32,246 bases of DNA from Verrucomicrobiaceae bacterium (GTDB taxonomy: Bacteria > Verrucomicrobiota > Verrucomicrobiia > Verrucomicrobiales > Verrucomicrobiaceae). The stretch covers positions 1-32,246 of the forward strand of contig JAGKWZ010000032.1 of assembly GCA_021151605.1 (NCBI GenBank). Reading direction: 5' to 3'. Of the stretch, positions 8,790 through 17,700 are shown piece by piece; the stretch's first letter is position 1, and each line of letters starts with the position of its first letter. The notes beneath the pieces are model-generated. The model was not told the origin of the DNA. It saw only the letters and a program-made list of their open reading frames with translations, and did no database searches. The position numbers were made by a program, and so were the translations under genes.

Positions 8790-10960
8790 AAACCATCCTC
8801 GATTCCCTCATGCTCGAAGTCAGCCTGCGTCCCGATCTGGGCCGTCTGCTCTCTGCTCTGCTCATCAGCAGCGGCATCATCCTGCTGGCACTGGTGGTGA
8901 CGCAACTGCTCCGCCGGAGATCGGCAGCCAGCCGGAACATCGTCTGGCGCATCGTGATCTCTGCTCTGCTGATGCTGGCCTTCTGGCAGCTCATGCCGCG
9001 CTATGCGCCGCCGATGACGGTTCATGTGGAGCTGGTGGCACCGGTGGTGGTCGCTGAACCCCAGCCGCTGCTTTTGCCCTCTCTGCCACCTCCAGCGTGG
9101 TGGGAGTATGCGCTGAGCACGGTGGACCGGCGGGCACATCAGGTCTGGCTGGCAGTGGCGGCGATTCTGCTCTGCCTGCGTCTCCTGCGCAGTGGCTGGA
9201 GCTTGAGGCAGCTTTCCAAAAACAGCCACCTGAGCACGCCCGAGGTGCAGGAGGTCTGCGATGCTCTATGCCAAAAGCTCGGCAAAGGTCCGAAGGTGAT
9301 CTGTCATCTCGTGTCGGGGACGGCGTCACCTCTCCTGACAGGTTTTTGGCGGGCGCACATCTGGCTTCCCGTGGAGGCCAAAGACTGGTCCACAGAGCGA
9401 CTCGAAGCTGTCTTCCGGCATGAGCTGGCGCACCTGACACGGCGTGATCTCGGCTGGCAGATGCTGACGACTTTGGCAGGCTGCCTGTGGTGGTGGCAGC
9501 CGCTAGTGCCAGCGGCAGCTCGCGCTCTGCGGGCTGAGGCCGAGCAGGCGGCGGATGATCTGGCTGTGACCTCCAGCGGCGATGCTCACGGCTATGCCCG
9601 CACGCTGGTGGAGATCGCAGCGGGGTGGACTCAGGGACAAACGACGGCTCTGGCTGCCGGGGTGGCCATGTTTGGAAGCCGGGAAAATCTCCAGCATCGC
9701 GTGCGCGAGCTGCTTCGGGACAATCGCTGGCGTGGGCGCATCGGTGGAGCTGCGCTGGTCACCATTGCCATCATCGGCGTCATCGTGTTGGCACTGGCGA
9801 GCACGCGGCTGGAATTCCTCCCACGTCCCCAGACATTTACCAGTCTGGCAAAGCTCGTCGCAGGCGGTCGGGTCGTGGCGAACGAGGGGAGCGTGAACTG
9901 GCAGGAACAAATGAACGACTTCTATGGCACCATCATCGAGACTTTAGAAAGTGCGGAGATGAAGAAGCGCGCTATGGCGCGTGTGCAGGCGCTGCATCCA
10001 GAACTGAACTCAAAAGCAAACGTGGACATCCGCGTCACGCAAACGAAGGGCTCGGCGATCTTCCATGTCTTCGCGACTGGTGGGGAGCCCAAGTTCACCA
10101 AGGTCTTCCTGGATGCCCTGCTGGATGAGTTCATCGCCTTCCGGCAGCAGATTCGTGAGCAGGGTCTTGAGCGGGCACTCAATACCTTCAGCGAAACGGT
10201 GGTCAAAAAGAGCAAGGAACTCGAAGACAAGACCCATGCACTGGAAGCCTTCCGCAAAGCGAACAACTCCGTCGTTTTGGCCGAAGGGAACAATGAAGCC
10301 GCTGCCAAGCTCCAGAAGCAGCAATCCAGACTCTCAGAGGCGAAACAACGCATCACGGACCTGGAAGTCATGCTGAGAGACCCCAGCACAGCTGTCGGTA
10401 ACATCGAGCGCGGCTACACGGCGGATGGCACGGCGAAACTCGACCTTGGGCGTGGTCTGACCATCGCCGAGCAAAGTTACCTGAGGAGCAAGGCGGAGGC
10501 CTTTGCCCTGAAGCAGGAGCTGGATTTCCTGCGGCAATCGAAACCGACAGAAACTGCGGCCCTCGCGGATCTCGAAACCCGGGCTGCCAAGGCGAGCCAT
10601 CTCGAGGCATCGTGGAAAAAAGAACTCAGCCAGCAATGCTCTCAGGAGAAAGAATCTCTCGCGAAACAGATCGTGGTTCTCGAGCAAGGCATTCAGAGCG
10701 CCAAGGCCGAGGCTCTCGATTTTGCCTCCAAACTAGCCGAGCAGCAGCGCCTGTCGGATGACTTCCAGGCAGCCAAGCAGACCCACGACGAGATGTTTAA
10801 AAAGGTGCAGAACTTCCAAGAGCTACAGAACATCAACACCGACTACGTCGCCATCCAGGAACGTGCCTCAGCCGCCTACATGGACATCCGCCCGGGGGTG
10901 TTTCCGATCTGGAAGCTCTGGAGTCCAGGGCCGAAGACGTCGGAGGAGAAGAAGTCGTGA
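8786..10960 (+). CDS. M56 (BlaR1-type) membrane protease with Wzz/GumC-like domain
   Basis: This 724-residue protein begins with membrane segments (about 14-35, 50-68 and 115-132). The cytosolic M56 zinc-protease domain follows, with HELAH at 212-216 and the further ligand region EAEQAADD near 251. A fourth membrane helix lies at about 321-341 (GGAALVTIAIIGVIVLALAS). In BlaR1 the outer part is a penicillin-binding sensor. Here residues 350-724 instead resemble the periplasmic domain of Wzz/GumC polysaccharide co-polymerases. The opening TIIETLESAEMKKRAMARV corresponds to the 'sequence-after-TM' region. It is followed by IFHVFATGGEPKFTKVFLDA, then a long coiled coil (KELEDKTHALEAFRKANN onward) and a closing VAIQERASAAYMDIRP strand. 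The usual last Wzz membrane helix is missing. Ligand and target are unknown; by analogy it would cleave the BlaI repressor after sensing an envelope signal. Confidence 0.85.
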   Translation: MKTILDSLMLEVSLRPDLGRLLSALLISSGIILLALVVTQLLRRRSAASRNIVWRIVISALLMLAFWQLMPRYAPPMTVHVELVAPVVVAEPQPLLLPSLPPPAWWEYALSTVDRRAHQVWLAVAAILLCLRLLRSGWSLRQLSKNSHLSTPEVQEVCDALCQKLGKGPKVICHLVSGTASPLLTGFWRAHIWLPVEAKDWSTERLEAVFRHELAHLTRRDLGWQMLTTLAGCLWWWQPLVPAAARALRAEAEQAADDLAVTSSGDAHGYARTLVEIAAGWTQGQTTALAAGVAMFGSRENLQHRVRELLRDNRWRGRIGGAALVTIAIIGVIVLALASTRLEFLPRPQTFTSLAKLVAGGRVVANEGSVNWQEQMNDFYGTIIETLESAEMKKRAMARVQALHPELNSKANVDIRVTQTKGSAIFHVFATGGEPKFTKVFLDALLDEFIAFRQQIREQGLERALNTFSETVVKKSKELEDKTHALEAFRKANNSVVLAEGNNEAAAKLQKQQSRLSEAKQRITDLEVMLRDPSTAVGNIERGYTADGTAKLDLGRGLTIAEQSYLRSKAEAFALKQELDFLRQSKPTETAALADLETRAAKASHLEASWKKELSQQCSQEKESLAKQIVVLEQGIQSAKAEALDFASKLAEQQRLSDDFQAAKQTHDEMFKKVQNFQELQNINTDYVAIQERASAAYMDIRPGVFPIWKLWSPGPKTSEEKKS

Positions 10961-10969
10961 GGTCCAAAC

Positions 10970-11944
10970 TCAATACAGCGCCGTCTCGCCTTCATGGAGG
11001 AGGCGGACGCGGTCTTCGAAGCCACGCGTGAGAGCGGATCGGGCCAGCCATTCGGCGGGCTCGTGGAGTGGCTCGCCGCCGAGAGGGAAGGTGTCGTGGT
11101 GCATGGGCACCATGTGGCGGGCACCCATCATCTCGAAGGCATCCAGCGCTTCCTCGGGATTCATGTGAACCGGGCGACCGCTGGGGGCGAGGTAGGCACC
11201 GATGGGCATGAGGGCGAGGTCGATGTCGGCGCGCTGGCCGATATCGCGGAAGCCATCGAACATGGAGCTGTCGCCACAATGGAAGAGGGTGCGCTCGGGG
11301 GCCTGGATGAGGTAGCCGCCGAAGCCGCGATGCGTGTCGTGGATCATGCGCGCGCCCCAGTGGCGGGCGGGAGTCAGGGTGACGTGGAGATCGCGGAACT
11401 GTGCGCTTTGCCAAGTCTCCAGCTCGACGATCTGGCCGAAGCCGCAGCGCTTCACAACACTGCCGACGCCTTTTGGCACGATGATCGGCTGACCACGGGC
11501 AATGCGGCGTAGGCTGGGCAGGTGCAGGTGATCGAAGTGGGCGTGCGTGATGAGCACGAGGTCGATGGACGGAAGGTCGCTGGCCCAGAGGCTGGGATGG
11601 CGGAGGCGCTTCACAGGACCGTGCCAGAGCGCCCAGTTCGGATCGATGATCACATTCACGCCGCCGATTTGGGTAAAGAAACCCGCATGGCCGAGCCAGG
11701 TGACACCGAGTTGGTCCACGGCTGCCAGAGGCAATTCGTCGATGATGCGGCCTGGTTTGCGCGGCGCGAGGATGCTGGGGATGAGCACCTCACCGAGGAA
11801 TTGCAGGTTTCTCTGCCGCCAGCCCTCCGTGGGTAGGAGGCCGATGTGGTTTTCATCCCGCTCACGGCGGGTGAAGATGCGCTTCCTCTCGGGCTTACTC
11901 AACAGAGCGGGCCCTCCGTGGTCCGGAGCGGGGTCATGAATCAT
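10970..11944 (-). CDS. Metallo-beta-lactamase-fold hydrolase (NAPE-PLD/UlaG-like)
   Basis: This 324-residue enzyme carries the HxHxDH metal motif (H134, H136, D138, H139 in THAHFDHLH), a TPARHWGAR segment, FHCGDSS and PIGAY...PVHMNPEEAL. These match the COG2220 branch that includes N-acyl-phosphatidylethanolamine-hydrolysing phospholipase D more closely than class B beta-lactamases. There is no signal peptide, so it is probably cytoplasmic or membrane-associated. It converges on the M56 gene with a 9-base gap and is divergent from the cyclo-ligase gene. A phosphodiester or lactone substrate is likely, but the exact one cannot be read from the sequence. Confidence 0.85.
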   Translation of the reverse strand: MIHDPAPDHGGPALLSKPERKRIFTRRERDENHIGLLPTEGWRQRNLQFLGEVLIPSILAPRKPGRIIDELPLAAVDQLGVTWLGHAGFFTQIGGVNVIIDPNWALWHGPVKRLRHPSLWASDLPSIDLVLITHAHFDHLHLPSLRRIARGQPIIVPKGVGSVVKRCGFGQIVELETWQSAQFRDLHVTLTPARHWGARMIHDTHRGFGGYLIQAPERTLFHCGDSSMFDGFRDIGQRADIDLALMPIGAYLAPSGRPVHMNPEEALDAFEMMGARHMVPMHHDTFPLGGEPLHEPAEWLARSALTRGFEDRVRLLHEGETALY

Positions 11945-12070
11945 CTTTGGCGGGGGAATGCCTGACTATTATGGAAAGTAAACGGCCTTTCGTCCGCGAT
12001 GACAACCCTGTTTTTCCTGGTCATCCATCTTGGCAGCGCCGGGATCGAAGAGCAGGTTGGTCGCCGAATC

Positions 12071-12640
12071 ATGGAAGAAACAGGCGATACATGGACCAAG
12101 GCAACGGTGAGACGTTCGATCCGCGAACGAATGCGTTCCGTGCCCGACGGCACGCTGCGGAGGTGGTCGGACCAACTCGTCGAGCGGCTGAAGGCCCGCG
12201 CCGACCTCTGGGAGCAGCCCGGCGTGGTGGCGCTCTTCGGCGGATTGCGCAATGAGCCGGACCTCGTCTCGGACTTCCTGCCCTGGCTGCACGAGCGCGG
12301 CTGGCGCACGGTCTTCTTTGGCGTGGAGGGCACAGAACTGATTCCGGTGGAGGTGCGTGGAGTGGAGAATTTAAAACGCGGCACGCTGGGTGTCTGGGAA
12401 CCTGTTGGGACTTCGCCGCTGCCCGTGGGCGAACTGGATGTCATCCTCGTCCCCGGACTTGCCTTTGCCCTGCGTGATGGCGCGCGGCTCGGGCGTGGCG
12501 GCGGTTTTTATGACCGCCTGCTCTCGAAGCCCGAGGTCCGCGCACGGCTCGTCGGGGTGGCTTTTCATCTCCAGGCACTGCCGGACATCCCCTGCGAGCC
12601 GCACGATGTTCGAGTGCCGGATCTGGTCACGGAGCTGTGA
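12071..12640 (+). CDS. 5-formyltetrahydrofolate cyclo-ligase
   Basis: This 189-residue protein converts 5-formyl-THF to 5,10-methenyl-THF with ATP, salvaging folate one-carbon units. The family signature is LDVILVPGLAF followed by GARLGRGGGFYDRLL (about 137-151 counted from this start), the phosphate- and folate-binding loop, with GTLGVWEP upstream. The start at 12071 (MEETGDTWTKATVRRSIRER) gives the usual length. The frame is open back to 11999 but the added residues do not look like the family. The gene is followed by a strong inverted repeat that may end transcription. Confidence 0.88.
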   Translation: MEETGDTWTKATVRRSIRERMRSVPDGTLRRWSDQLVERLKARADLWEQPGVVALFGGLRNEPDLVSDFLPWLHERGWRTVFFGVEGTELIPVEVRGVENLKRGTLGVWEPVGTSPLPVGELDVILVPGLAFALRDGARLGRGGGFYDRLLSKPEVRARLVGVAFHLQALPDIPCEPHDVRVPDLVTEL

Positions 12641-12643
12641 TCG

Positions 12644-12718
12644 AGTGGTCCGCACAGTCCCCTGTGTGGCTCTGAATCTCGGGGCGCTCGTTCCGCACAG
12701 AGGACTGTGCGGACCACT
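12644..12718. repeat. Long inverted repeat (REP-like or bidirectional terminator)
   Basis: AGTGGTCCGCACAGTCC at 12644-12660 pairs perfectly with its complement at 12702-12718. The stem can be extended inward to about 26 base pairs with two mismatches, closing a loop of about 23 bases. It starts 4 bases after the cyclo-ligase stop codon, ends 4 bases before the stop codon of the convergent lipoprotein gene, and is followed by CTTTT. It could stop both transcripts. The length and paired changes in the arms also fit a dispersed extragenic palindrome. Confidence 0.7.
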
Positions 12719-12721
12719 CTT

Positions 12722-13180
12722 TTACCGTGTCGTGCCGAGATTCGGCATCAGCGCAGAACGCGACATGAAACCACGCCCATTGTAGGGCGGCACCGAGGTG
12801 AAGGCGATGCGGCGCTGATTGTAGAAATCGAGGATGATCGAGCGGGTGCGGGTCAGCCGGGCGTGGAGTTCGGCATGAGCGGCATCATGGGGCAGCTCTT
12901 TCAGGCAGCGGTTCAGGTGCTTGATCGCCGGGGCGGCGTAGGCACGCGCTGTGCCAGGGTATTGCTGATCCAGATAACGCTTTGGCAGTGAGTGATGAAT
13001 AATGACCTGCTTCCCGCCATTGTCTGGGCCGAGCAGAGGAGCAGCCATGGCTTCTGTGCCGAAGTCAGCGGCATCAAAGGTCAGAACCTTGCTATAAAGC
13101 GGCTGGAACTTCAGCCCTGAGCAGGAGGCAAATGCGAGGGGCAACAGCAGGAGTGCGAGGCGGTAGAGTGTGGCTTTCAT
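12722..13180 (-). CDS. Small putative lipoprotein, unknown function
   Basis: This 152-residue protein has an N-terminal hydrophobic segment ending in LAFASC, a near-consensus lipobox with the lipidated cysteine at C20. The start at 13180 is preceded by GGAGGGC, a good ribosome binding site; a second ATG lies three codons upstream. The mature part contains YPGTARAYAAPAIKHL and a helical, basic stretch with no family I recognise. The gene is divergent from the class V aminotransferase across a short gap and ends against the inverted repeat at 12644-12718. It probably sits in the inner leaflet of the outer membrane or the outer leaflet of the inner membrane. Confidence 0.7.
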   Translation of the reverse strand: MKATLYRLALLLLPLAFASCSGLKFQPLYSKVLTFDAADFGTEAMAAPLLGPDNGGKQVIIHHSLPKRYLDQQYPGTARAYAAPAIKHLNRCLKELPHDAAHAELHARLTRTRSIILDFYNQRRIAFTSVPPYNGRGFMSRSALMPNLGTTR

Positions 13181-13261
13181 GCCCTCCATGAACGCACGCG
13201 ATTGTCGGTTTACGACAGTTCATTTGCTTCATTCCAGTTCGGATTTTGTCATTCCTGTGGC

Positions 13262-14434
13262 ATGGGCAGTGCCATGTCCCTTTTCACTTCCGAAGCCGAA
13301 CGCCTCGCCGAGTTCCCCATCGCCCACGAAAGCATCTTTCTCGCCCATGCTGGGGTCACCATCCTGCCTGCGCGGGTGGTGAAGACGATGCAGGACTACC
13401 TGCACGAGGCCTGCACGCGGATGCAGGAGTTTCCCGAAGCTTGGCGCGCCACGAATGAAACCCGTGCCATCGCGGCGAAGATGATCGGAGCAAAGGCGAG
13501 TGAGATCTCCCTGCTCGGCCCCACTTCCCTGGGGCTCAGTCTCGTGGCAAACGGCTTGGACTGGCAGCCTGGGGACGAGGTCGTGTGCTATCAGGATGAC
13601 TACCCCGCGAATGTCTACCCCTGGACTGATCTCGCTCGTCATGGCGTCGTCGTGCGACTTTTGAAACCCGACGCGCCGGGAGCCATCACGCCGGAGTTGG
13701 TCGAGGCAGCCCTCACTCCGAAAACGAAGCTCGTCGCCCTAGCTTCCTGCCATTTCCTCAGCGGCTACCGGATCCTGATCGACGAAATCGGCCAGATGCT
13801 GCGTGCACGCGGCGTGCTGTTTTGTCTCGATGCCATCCAGACGCTCGGTGCCTTCGAGACGCGTGTCGATCATGTCGATTTCCTCAGCGCCGACTCCCAC
13901 AAGTGGATGCTCGGCCCCATGGCAGCGGGCATCGTTTATGTCCGCGAAGAGGTGCAGGAGCGCCTGCGCCCCACGCTGCTCGGCTCTTGGAACGTGTGCA
14001 GCCCGAACTTCATCGCGCAGCCAGAGATCGCTTTCGAAAAAGGTGGCCGTCGGTATGAGCCCGGTGTGCTGAACGTGGCGGGTATCCTCGGCATGAAGGT
14101 CGGCCTGGAGCTGCTGCTGGAGAAAGGCATCCCGCAGGTCAGCGCGCAGCTTTTGCGGCTGAAAGCCCGGCTCGTGGCCGGGCTGGAGCCGCTGGGCTTC
14201 CGCTTCATCGGCCCGGTCGAGGGGCCAAACGCCTCTGGCATCACCACCGCGTATCGCACGGAAGGCAGCGGCCCGCCCGTGGAGAAAGTCTTCGATCACC
14301 TCACCGCCCTGCGCATCAGCCCGAGCCTGCGTTATGATCGCGCGGGCATGGCCTACCTGCGTTTCAGCCCGCATTTTTACAACACCGAAGCGGAGATGGA
14401 TCGCGTGATTGCCGAAATCGCGCGGGCGGCGTAA
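13262..14434 (+). CDS. Class V aminotransferase (PLP-dependent)
   Basis: This 390-residue PLP enzyme belongs to the NifS/isopenicillin-N-epimerase-like group. The pyridine-nitrogen aspartate is D190 in FCLDAIQTLG and the Schiff-base lysine is K214 in SADSHKWMLGPMAAG. The N-terminal FLAHAGVTILPARV, the GPTSLGLSLVANGL segment and the C-terminal ISPSLRYDRAGMAYLRFSPH are typical of the family. No reactive-cysteine loop of the desulfurase kind is apparent, so an aminotransferase, lyase or epimerase is more likely. The start is uncertain: ATG at 13262 or 13274 fits, while the frame open to a TTG at 13202 adds an unlikely extension. A small ORF follows 9 bases after the stop and may be co-transcribed. 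Confidence 0.85.
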   Translation: MGSAMSLFTSEAERLAEFPIAHESIFLAHAGVTILPARVVKTMQDYLHEACTRMQEFPEAWRATNETRAIAAKMIGAKASEISLLGPTSLGLSLVANGLDWQPGDEVVCYQDDYPANVYPWTDLARHGVVVRLLKPDAPGAITPELVEAALTPKTKLVALASCHFLSGYRILIDEIGQMLRARGVLFCLDAIQTLGAFETRVDHVDFLSADSHKWMLGPMAAGIVYVREEVQERLRPTLLGSWNVCSPNFIAQPEIAFEKGGRRYEPGVLNVAGILGMKVGLELLLEKGIPQVSAQLLRLKARLVAGLEPLGFRFIGPVEGPNASGITTAYRTEGSGPPVEKVFDHLTALRISPSLRYDRAGMAYLRFSPHFYNTEAEMDRVIAEIARAA

Positions 14435-14443
14435 TGACCTCCG

Positions 14444-14710
14444 ATGAACCCCGAATTCGGCACCCTTCACGCCCTGCTCCAGCGCAGGCTCTACCTCATC
14501 AGCGATCACACTTTTCGCGATGCCGATGCCCCCGGTCACCTTGCCGCACTCCAGCAAATCTCCGAACTGATCACCACCGAGCATCATCGGCTGAAGCCCA
14601 TCCTTCCGAACCGTCTGGCGCACTTCCTCCAGCAGGCCAGTTTTTCGAAGGCGCTGGAGTTCTTGGAGAACGAAGGAGGCGGCGGGTCCAGAGTGGCCCA
14701 GGAGCACTGA
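14444..14710 (+). CDS. Small conserved-looking hypothetical protein
   Basis: This 88-residue helical, histidine- and leucine-rich protein starts 9 bases after the aminotransferase stop codon, so it is probably in the same transcript. Its sequence (LHALLQRRLYLISDHTFRD, later LAHFLQQASFSKALEFLE) reads like a compact helical domain and not like an out-of-frame shadow. The final 12 or so residues, rich in glycine, look less constrained. No signal peptide or known motif is present. Function unknown. Confidence 0.6.
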   Translation: MNPEFGTLHALLQRRLYLISDHTFRDADAPGHLAALQQISELITTEHHRLKPILPNRLAHFLQQASFSKALEFLENEGGGGSRVAQEH

Positions 14711-14725
14711 GCGGACGGTCAGCCG

Positions 14726-17700
14726 TCAAAACGAGCCTAGGCGGAGCTGGTGTGATCTCAGCCCACCCTGAGGAGACTCTGGGAAAAAGTAAAACCCACC
14801 GCCCATGCTGCTGGGAGGCAGCACGAGCCCGTAGAATTTCGTCTCTCGGGTGACCTTCGGCAGCTTTGAGTCAGGATCGGAGATCACCGACATCTGGCCG
14901 CTGAAAAAGCCGAGCGGGGCATGAAATTGTATCGACTTCAGCCGACTGCCTGAGCGCGTGCTGTGGGGGACGCCGCGGTGATCTCGTGTGAGTCGGAAGA
15001 TGCCTTCCAGGTGATCTGTTTGGCAAAAGGCATTGCCGGGAAGGTCAGCCGCCTCACTGAGCAGGAGCACTCCAGCTGGAGGCGGGATGTAGCGCCAGCC
15101 CTCGCCGATGAGAGAGATATCGAAGCCCTCCGGATAGAGTCGGGTGGGACGTTTTTTCCAGCTTAGGCTGACACCAGCAACCACAAGGGGTTGCTCGGGT
15201 ATGCCGATCTGGATTTGACCCCCAAGCAGATTTCCCGCGCCGCGGTCTTCCTGGTAAAAAGGGAGGATCATCAGGTTGTAATCATCGCGCATCACGTGGC
15301 AGGCGGCGGTGATGCCGGTGCCATCAGGCAGAGTTCCGACGACTTGGGCCGTGTGTGCTGGGCTGACCGTGACTCTCATAAAGCCGGTGCCGCTGGGGGA
15401 GTCCCGCTCATCGTATGGAGTGCCCGCGTTGTCGATGAGCACGTTGTAGGCTCCGATTTGCTCTGGGGAGATCGGCGCCGGCCGCCGAGGGCGATGTTGC
15501 AAGGCCGCCGTCCAGTGCACTTCATCGGGCTCCGACTCAAGATTGACGATGACGATGACCTGAAGCTTTGCCTGGGATGGGAATGACCCGATTTGGACCT
15601 TGGTCCCTTGCGTGCCTGGGAGTTTCGGAATCGGGATCACGGAGACGAACTCGCCAGGAGCCTCTGGCACCTCCTTCAGTCTGCCAGCAAAGCGGCGGGT
15701 GGCTCCCGGCATTTGGATGACGCCTGAAAAGCTGCCGCCCACTTCCAGCCGGACCTCCACCTTGCCAGGCCCATCGCCAGTTCCACCGACCCAGCCCACA
15801 TGCAGCCCGGCATCCCACTTGGGTGAAGGTGGTCCTACCATGAACTCACTGACTACTGGATCACTCCAGGCTCCGGAGGCATCTTGGAGGCGCCAGGTCA
15901 CGGGGTAAATGCCCGCTTTCGTGAAGGTGCCCTCGAGAGCCGCGTTGTGCAGTGTCAAGCCTGGTGGCAGGCCGCTGGCGGTCACCCGACTGCCGGGCCA
16001 GGCACTGCGGCCTCCGTAAAGATCCCTCGCATGGTTCGGGAACACGACCGTTTCGCCAATCGAGTCGCCCACGGCATAAAACGAACTGTGGAAGGTCGTG
16101 AAGGTGGGTTTCCGCCCCTCGGAGACTAGCCTGAAACGCCCGATCACCTTCCAGGCGAGCTCAGTCTGGCTCACTGGATCGACCACGGCCGCTATGGCTT
16201 CCAGCTCACTCATCCCAGAGGGTGCGATCCAGCGACCATCCAAGATGGTCAGGGTAGGCAGAGTGATCCCGGCCAAGTAAGGGCTGGTCTGAGGATTCAG
16301 CCAGGTGATCTTCGCAGAGCCCCAGTAGCGGGGTGTGATCCGTGCCAACTCACCATCGCTCATGCGAACGATCTGCTCTGTTGGGTCAAAAACGACGATC
16401 CGACAGGAGTCGGAGGTCGTGGTGATACCCTGCTGCCGCACTTCCAGGGTGTAGCTGCCTGCGTGCTCAGGTTTCACCTCGGGCAGGCTCAATACGGCCC
16501 CATTTTGCCCCGGCATCTCCACTCCATCTCGCAGCCAGCGGTAGGTCGGCGCTGCCGAGACGGGCATTCCAGTGATATTCGGAGCCAGATGGACTGGCTG
16601 GCCGAGCTGCCAGAAGTCTGCCGCCATGAGTGAAACAAGGGGCGAGCCTTGAAGTGGCCCCGAAGGCAGCTTCCAGCGGAGCTTGAAAGAGTAATCTGGC
16701 ACGGCTCCCGAGGTGCTGAAGGTGACAGTGAGCGGTGAGTCAGTGACGAGTGCCCCATTCCGTGGTCGGAGGAAAAAGGTCATCTGCTCCCCCGGAGCGA
16801 GCAGGGCTGGAGTAGCCGTCTGGGGTATGATTTCAAAGGAAGTCGCCATCTCGCCACTGAGGCTCGCCACGGGTCTGGGCATCAGGCCTGTGGAGACGTT
16901 GGAAACCGTGAAAGGCACCTCATTTCCCTCAAGCTGCGGCTGCCAGACCACTTCACTTCCAGCTGCGATAACGGGTGGCACGGGGAGTTGCCTGGAGTTT
17001 CCTGACTGCACCTGGACCCGGCCAAGCCTGACTTCCAGATCCGCCAAGGTGAGGAAGGAGATGGCTCGCCATTTTTGGATCATGGACATAAAGTCTGAAG
17101 CGAACAGCAAGGTATCCGCTGAAAGTGCTAGCTCAGACGCATTCACGTGCACCGGGATCTGCCGCATCTGCCGCCAGCCTTGCTCGGTCAGGGTGAGCAG
17201 ATGCAGGCTGCTGTTGACCTTCACGGCTGCGGTTTTTCCGTGAACAGCCAAGGTCGGAGTCCCGCGGGAAAAGAGCGGCACTCCTTCATCGGTGAAGCCG
17301 ATTTCCACCTTCGCGGGCGTACTCCACTGTTTCCCGTCCCAGCAGGAGTCAACGACACCTAGCTGGGTGGTGATGAGCAGGTGCCCCTCATCCGCCAGAG
17401 CCACCTGAGTGCCAAACATCTGCGCTGGTGAGTCCACCGGCGGCACCAGAGTCTGCACCAGCTTCCAACGGCTTTTTTGCAGGCGGAAAAGGTGCACGGC
17501 ACCATTAGGCTGCCAATCCTGCGAAAGTGAGGCGTAGTCGCCTACCGCCAGCCAGTCGCCTTTCAGACTCAAAGAGGGCGACCAGATCCCATTCGTTCTG
17601 TCCAACAAATCGTCGTCGATGACCTGCTCCAGCTGCCAGGAGCCGCCACGCAGGCGGTAGGAATGCAGCGTGGAGTCGATGACCTCGGATTCCGTGCCAT

